Positions 61,026 to 64,000 of a DNA stretch of 64,000 nucleotides are shown here, piece by piece (position 1 is the stretch's first letter; each line of letters starts with the position of its first letter). Position numbers and translations under genes: made by a program. The notes under the pieces were generated by a model. It was not told the origin of the DNA. It worked only from the letters and a program-made list of their open reading frames with translations, and ran no database searches. The stretch is from Methylorubrum thiocyanatum (GTDB lineage Bacteria; Pseudomonadota; Alphaproteobacteria; Rhizobiales; Beijerinckiaceae), in contig JACJIB010000012.1 of assembly GCA_014138645.1 (NCBI GenBank), positions 1-64,000 on the forward strand. Direction: 5' to 3'.

Positions 61026-63701
61026 TCAGGCAGCCGCCAGCGCCTCGGCGATCGCCGCAAGGGCCGCCTCGGCGCCATGGCTGTCCGGGCCGCCGGCCTG
61101 GGCCATGTCGCGGCGTCCGCCGCCGCCCTTGCCGCCGAGATGGCCGGCACCGGCGCGCACCAGTCCGACCGCGTCGTAGCGCCCGGTCAGATCCTCGGTG
61201 ACGCCGACGACGAGTCCGGCCTTTCCGTCGGCGGAGACGCCGACGATGGCGACGATGCCGGAGCCGAGCCGGCTCTTGCCCTCGTCGGCGAGACCCTTCA
61301 GGTCGCGCATCTCGACGCCCTCGACCACGCGCGCCATCAGCCGCACGCCGTTGACCTCACGGGCCTCGTCGCCGCCGCCGGACGCTCCGCCCATGGCGAT
61401 TTTCTTCCGCGCGTCGGCCAGTTCCTTTTCCAGCCGGCGCCGCTCCTCGATCAGGGTGGAGAGCCGCTCCGGCACGTCCGCGACTGGCGCCTTGAGCAGG
61501 CCGGCGAGCTGGCTGAGCGTCCGGCTTTCCGTGGCGCGGTGGCGGCGCGCCGCCGTTCCGGTCATCGCCTCGATCCGGCGCACGCCGGCACCCACCGCGC
61601 TCTCGCCGATCACGGTGATCTGGCCGATCTCGCCGAGTTGCGACACGTGGGTGCCGCCGCACAGCTCGATCGAGAAGTTCGGCAGGCGACCCTCAACCTC
61701 TTGGCCTTCGTCGTCCACGGGGCGGCCCATGGAGACGACGCGCACTTCGTCGCCATACTTCTCGCCGAACAGGGCGCGGGCGCCCGACTCGATCGCCTCG
61801 TCCACCGCCATCAGCTTCGTGACCACCGGCGCGTTCTGCAGCAGCACCGCGTTGGCGATTTCCTCGACGCGGGTCAGCTCCGCCTCGTCGATGGGCTTGG
61901 GATGGCTGATGTCGAAGCGCAGGCGCTCGGGGGCGACGAGCGAGCCCTTCTGCGCCACGTGGTCGCCGAGCACCTGACGCAGCGCCTCGTGCAGCAGGTG
62001 GGTCGCCGAGTGGTTGGCGCGGATCGCGGAGCGGCGGGCGTGATCGACCTTCAGCTCCACCGCGGCGCCGAGGGACAACGTACCCTCCTCGACCGTGACG
62101 TGATGCACGAACAGGTCGCCGAGCTTCTTCTCGGTGTTGGTCACGCGCGCCTTGAGACCGGGGCCAGAAATCGTGCCGGTATCACCGACCTGACCGCCGG
62201 ATTCACCGTAGAACGGAGTCTGGTTGACGACGACGATGCCGCTCTCGCCGGTCTTCAGCGTCTCGACCTCGCCGCCCTCGCGCAGGAGCGCGCCGACCAC
62301 GGCTTCCGCGGTCTCGGTTTCGTAGCCCAGGAACTCGGTGGCGCCGGTGCGCTCCTTGATGCCGAACCAGACCGTCTCGGTCGCGGCCTCGCCCGAGCCC
62401 TGCCAAGCGGCGCGGGCGGCCTGCTTCTGGCGCTGCATCGCGGCGTCGAACGCCTGTGTGTCGACGCCGATGCCGCGGGCCTTCAGGGCGTCCTGGGTCA
62501 GGTCGAGGGGGAAGCCGTAGGTGTCGTAGAGGGTGAAGGCGGTCTCGCCCGACAGGTTCTGGCCGGCGCTCAGATCGCGGCTCTCGGCGTCGAGGATGGC
62601 AAGCCCCCGCTCCAGGGTCTTGCGGAAGCGGCCTTCCTCGAGCCGCAGGGTCTCGGAGATCAGCGCCTCGCTGCGGACGAGTTCGGGGAAGGCCTGCCCC
62701 ATCTCGCGCACGAGGGTGGGGACGAGGCGGTACATCACCGGATCGCGGGCGCCGAGCAGTTCGAGGTGGCGCATGGCGCGGCGCATGATCCGGCGCAGCA
62801 CGTAGCCGCGGCCCTCGTTCGAGGGCAGCACGCCGTCGGCGATCAGGAACGAGGTCGAGCGCAGGTGGTCGGCGATGACCCGGTAGGAGGCGCGGGTCGC
62901 GGGCTCGGGCGCCCGGGACACGGCGTGGGCCACCGCGTCGATCAGGGCACGGAACAGGTCGGTGTCGTAGTTCGAGTGGACGCCCTGGAGGATCGCGGCC
63001 ATCCGCTCCAGGCCCATGCCGGTATCGATCGAGGGGCGGGGCAGGGGATTGCGCACCCCCGGCTCGACCTGCTCGTACTGCATGAAGACGAGGTTCCAGA
63101 ATTCGAGGAAGCGGTCGCCGTCCTCGTCCGGGGAGCCGGGCGGGCCGCCGGCGAGCGCCGGGCCCTGGTCGATGAAGATCTCCGAGCACGGGCCGCAGGG
63201 GCCGGTATCGCCCATCTGCCAAAAGTTGTCGGAGGTGCCGATGCGGATGATCTTGTCGTCACCGAATCCGGCGATCTTCTTCCAAAGGCCCGCCGCCTCG
63301 TCGTCGTCGGCATAAACGGTGACGAGCAGCCGCTCCGGCGTGAGCCCGAACTCCTTGGTGATCAGCGTCCAGGCCAGCTCGATCGCATCGGCCTTGAAGT
63401 AGTCACCGAAGGAGAAGTTGCCGAGCATCTCGAAGAAGGTGTGATGCCGGGCGGTATAGCCGACATTATCGAGATCGTTGTGCTTGCCGCCGGCGCGAAC
63501 GCACTTCTGTGACGAGGTCGCCTTGACGTAGGGACGCTTCTCGACACCAGTGAAGACGTTCTTGAACTGCACCATGCCGGCGTTCGTGAACATCAGCGTC
63601 GGGTCGTTCTTCGGCACCAGCGAGGACGAGGGCACCACCGCGTGCCCGGCATCCCGGAAGTAGTCCAGGAAGGTCGATCGGATCTCGTTGACGCCGCTCA
63701 T
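61026..63701 (-). CDS. alaS: Alanyl-tRNA synthetase
   Basis: 891-aa class II aminoacyl-tRNA synthetase. Catalytic core starts MSGVNEIRSTFLDYFRDAGH; motif 2 and 3 regions include FTNAGMVQFKNVFTG, GDTGPCGPCSEIF and GMGLERMAAILQG. The editing domain carries HSATHLLHEALR and the metal-binding CGGTHVSQLGEIG. The C-terminal C-Ala part has a glycine-rich GGKGGGGRRDMAQAGG motif. Length is normal. No recA neighbour is seen, unlike many genomes. Confidence 0.98.
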   Translation of the reverse strand: MSGVNEIRSTFLDYFRDAGHAVVPSSSLVPKNDPTLMFTNAGMVQFKNVFTGVEKRPYVKATSSQKCVRAGGKHNDLDNVGYTARHHTFFEMLGNFSFGDYFKADAIELAWTLITKEFGLTPERLLVTVYADDDEAAGLWKKIAGFGDDKIIRIGTSDNFWQMGDTGPCGPCSEIFIDQGPALAGGPPGSPDEDGDRFLEFWNLVFMQYEQVEPGVRNPLPRPSIDTGMGLERMAAILQGVHSNYDTDLFRALIDAVAHAVSRAPEPATRASYRVIADHLRSTSFLIADGVLPSNEGRGYVLRRIMRRAMRHLELLGARDPVMYRLVPTLVREMGQAFPELVRSEALISETLRLEEGRFRKTLERGLAILDAESRDLSAGQNLSGETAFTLYDTYGFPLDLTQDALKARGIGVDTQAFDAAMQRQKQAARAAWQGSGEAATETVWFGIKERTGATEFLGYETETAEAVVGALLREGGEVETLKTGESGIVVVNQTPFYGESGGQVGDTGTISGPGLKARVTNTEKKLGDLFVHHVTVEEGTLSLGAAVELKVDHARRSAIRANHSATHLLHEALRQVLGDHVAQKGSLVAPERLRFDISHPKPIDEAELTRVEEIANAVLLQNAPVVTKLMAVDEAIESGARALFGEKYGDEVRVVSMGRPVDDEGQEVEGRLPNFSIELCGGTHVSQLGEIGQITVIGESAVGAGVRRIEAMTGTAARRHRATESRTLSQLAGLLKAPVADVPERLSTLIEERRRLEKELADARKKIAMGGASGGGDEAREVNGVRLMARVVEGVEMRDLKGLADEGKSRLGSGIVAIVGVSADGKAGLVVGVTEDLTGRYDAVGLVRAGAGHLGGKGGGGRRDMAQAGGPDSHGAEAALAAIAEALAAA

Positions 63702-63794
63702 CGGATAGGCTCGAAAATCATGTCGCGTCGGGAGCCGGCTGATGGGCAGCGCGGCAGCATTGTTGCGCCCTCATACGGGCCTGCGCTGTGCGAG

Positions 63795-64000
63795 TCACGT
63801 CGGCTCGTTGTGCGCAGGTCCGGCTCGGGCCGCGAAACCCCCGCCGGCACGCAATTCGGCGAGGTAACCGCGCAGCAGCGCCGCCCGCCGCGGGCGGAAA
63901 CTGGTCCCCACCGGGCCCGCCTCGCGGATGCGATCCAGCCGGAACATGCGGAACGCCTCGCGCAGGCAGCACCACGCCAGCAGCGTCATCTTGCTGTCGA
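63795..64000 (-). CDS. WYL-domain transcriptional regulator, C-terminal end (partial)
   Basis: The last 67 codons of a leftward gene are visible; the rest lies beyond the window. DSKMTLLAWCCLREAFRMFR and LDRIREAGPVGTSF match the conserved end of the WYL domain (TLVAWCELREDFRxFRLDRI pattern). WYL regulators carry an N-terminal helix-turn-helix. The partial frame ends in a basic tail. Confidence 0.75.
   Translation of the reverse strand, partial: DSKMTLLAWCCLREAFRMFRLDRIREAGPVGTSFRPRRAALLRGYLAELRAGGGFAARAGPAHNEPT

Noticed and set aside
61077..63512. 811-codon open frame antisense to alaS
   Set aside because: Same artefact: it shadows the highly conserved alaS frame and has no family resemblance.

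Overview
The window is about 68-70% GC and reads as a chromosomal segment of a Methylobacterium/Methylorubrum-type alphaproteobacterium. The evidence is gene order and protein style: a petABC bc1 operon followed by mtnP, a hisB-DUF2628-hisH-hisA-hisF-hisE-coaA run, ispH-thrB-peroxiredoxin, a MarR-OmpR-EnvZ trio beside ilvE, acs-DUF485-actP, a phasin, and EcfG/NepR general-stress signatures. The genus is an inference; no rRNA or species marker is present. Most of the window is core metabolism with good ribosome-binding sites. At least five genes appear to start with TTG.

Layout. 1-180: edge of an IS5-like element abutting metY. 183-1463: metY (minus). 1885-4726: petABC with terminator. 4881-7064: mtnP, a small YARHG-like secreted protein and a periplasmic metallophosphatase. 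7254-12549: histidine operon ending in coaA, with two non-his genes inside. 12788-14669: an AT-richer islet with a lipoprotein, a Lys-rich protein and a 16-bp palindrome. 14670-19376: cell-wall enzymes (SLT transglycosylase, L,D-transpeptidase), a NepR-like/receiver protein, small envelope proteins and a phasin. 19590-22178: a large PAS histidine-kinase-like protein lacking the phospho-His. 22449-28742: acetate activation and uptake (acs, DUF485, actP) and an MHS-family transporter. 28837-33744: purH, a heparinase-like protein, a sulfurtransferase and a small conserved ORF. 33841-39230: RTX-type protein, DEAD-box helicase, small proteins, thioesterase and MBL hydrolase. 39353-42641: a truncated GyrB-like ATPase followed by gyrB. 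42723-45248: an EcfG-like sigma factor, mscL and small proteins. 45433-50817: aminotransferase, two-component system plus MarR, ilvE. 50895-56114: DUF3072, an orphan Flp pilin, DUF937, MATE exporter, Kef-type antiporter. 56402-64000: ispH, thrB, peroxiredoxin, YqgE, a zinc metallopeptidase-like protein, alaS and the end of a WYL regulator.

The most interesting theme is the alphaproteobacterial general stress response. Two proteins appear to carry a NepR-like anti-sigma helix fused to another module: a receiver domain at 15983-16567 and an EcfG-type sigma factor at 42723-43427. A third small protein (44261-44551) has a weaker, split resemblance. A perfect EcfG promoter (GGAAC-N16-CGTT) lies upstream of the DUF3072 gene, and its -35 element is the right arm of the ilvE terminator hairpin. 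Separately, a catalytically dead partial GyrB paralogue sits directly upstream of gyrB. A PdhS-like kinase has Arg in place of the H-box His. No CRISPR array, tRNA, rRNA or complete mobile element was found.
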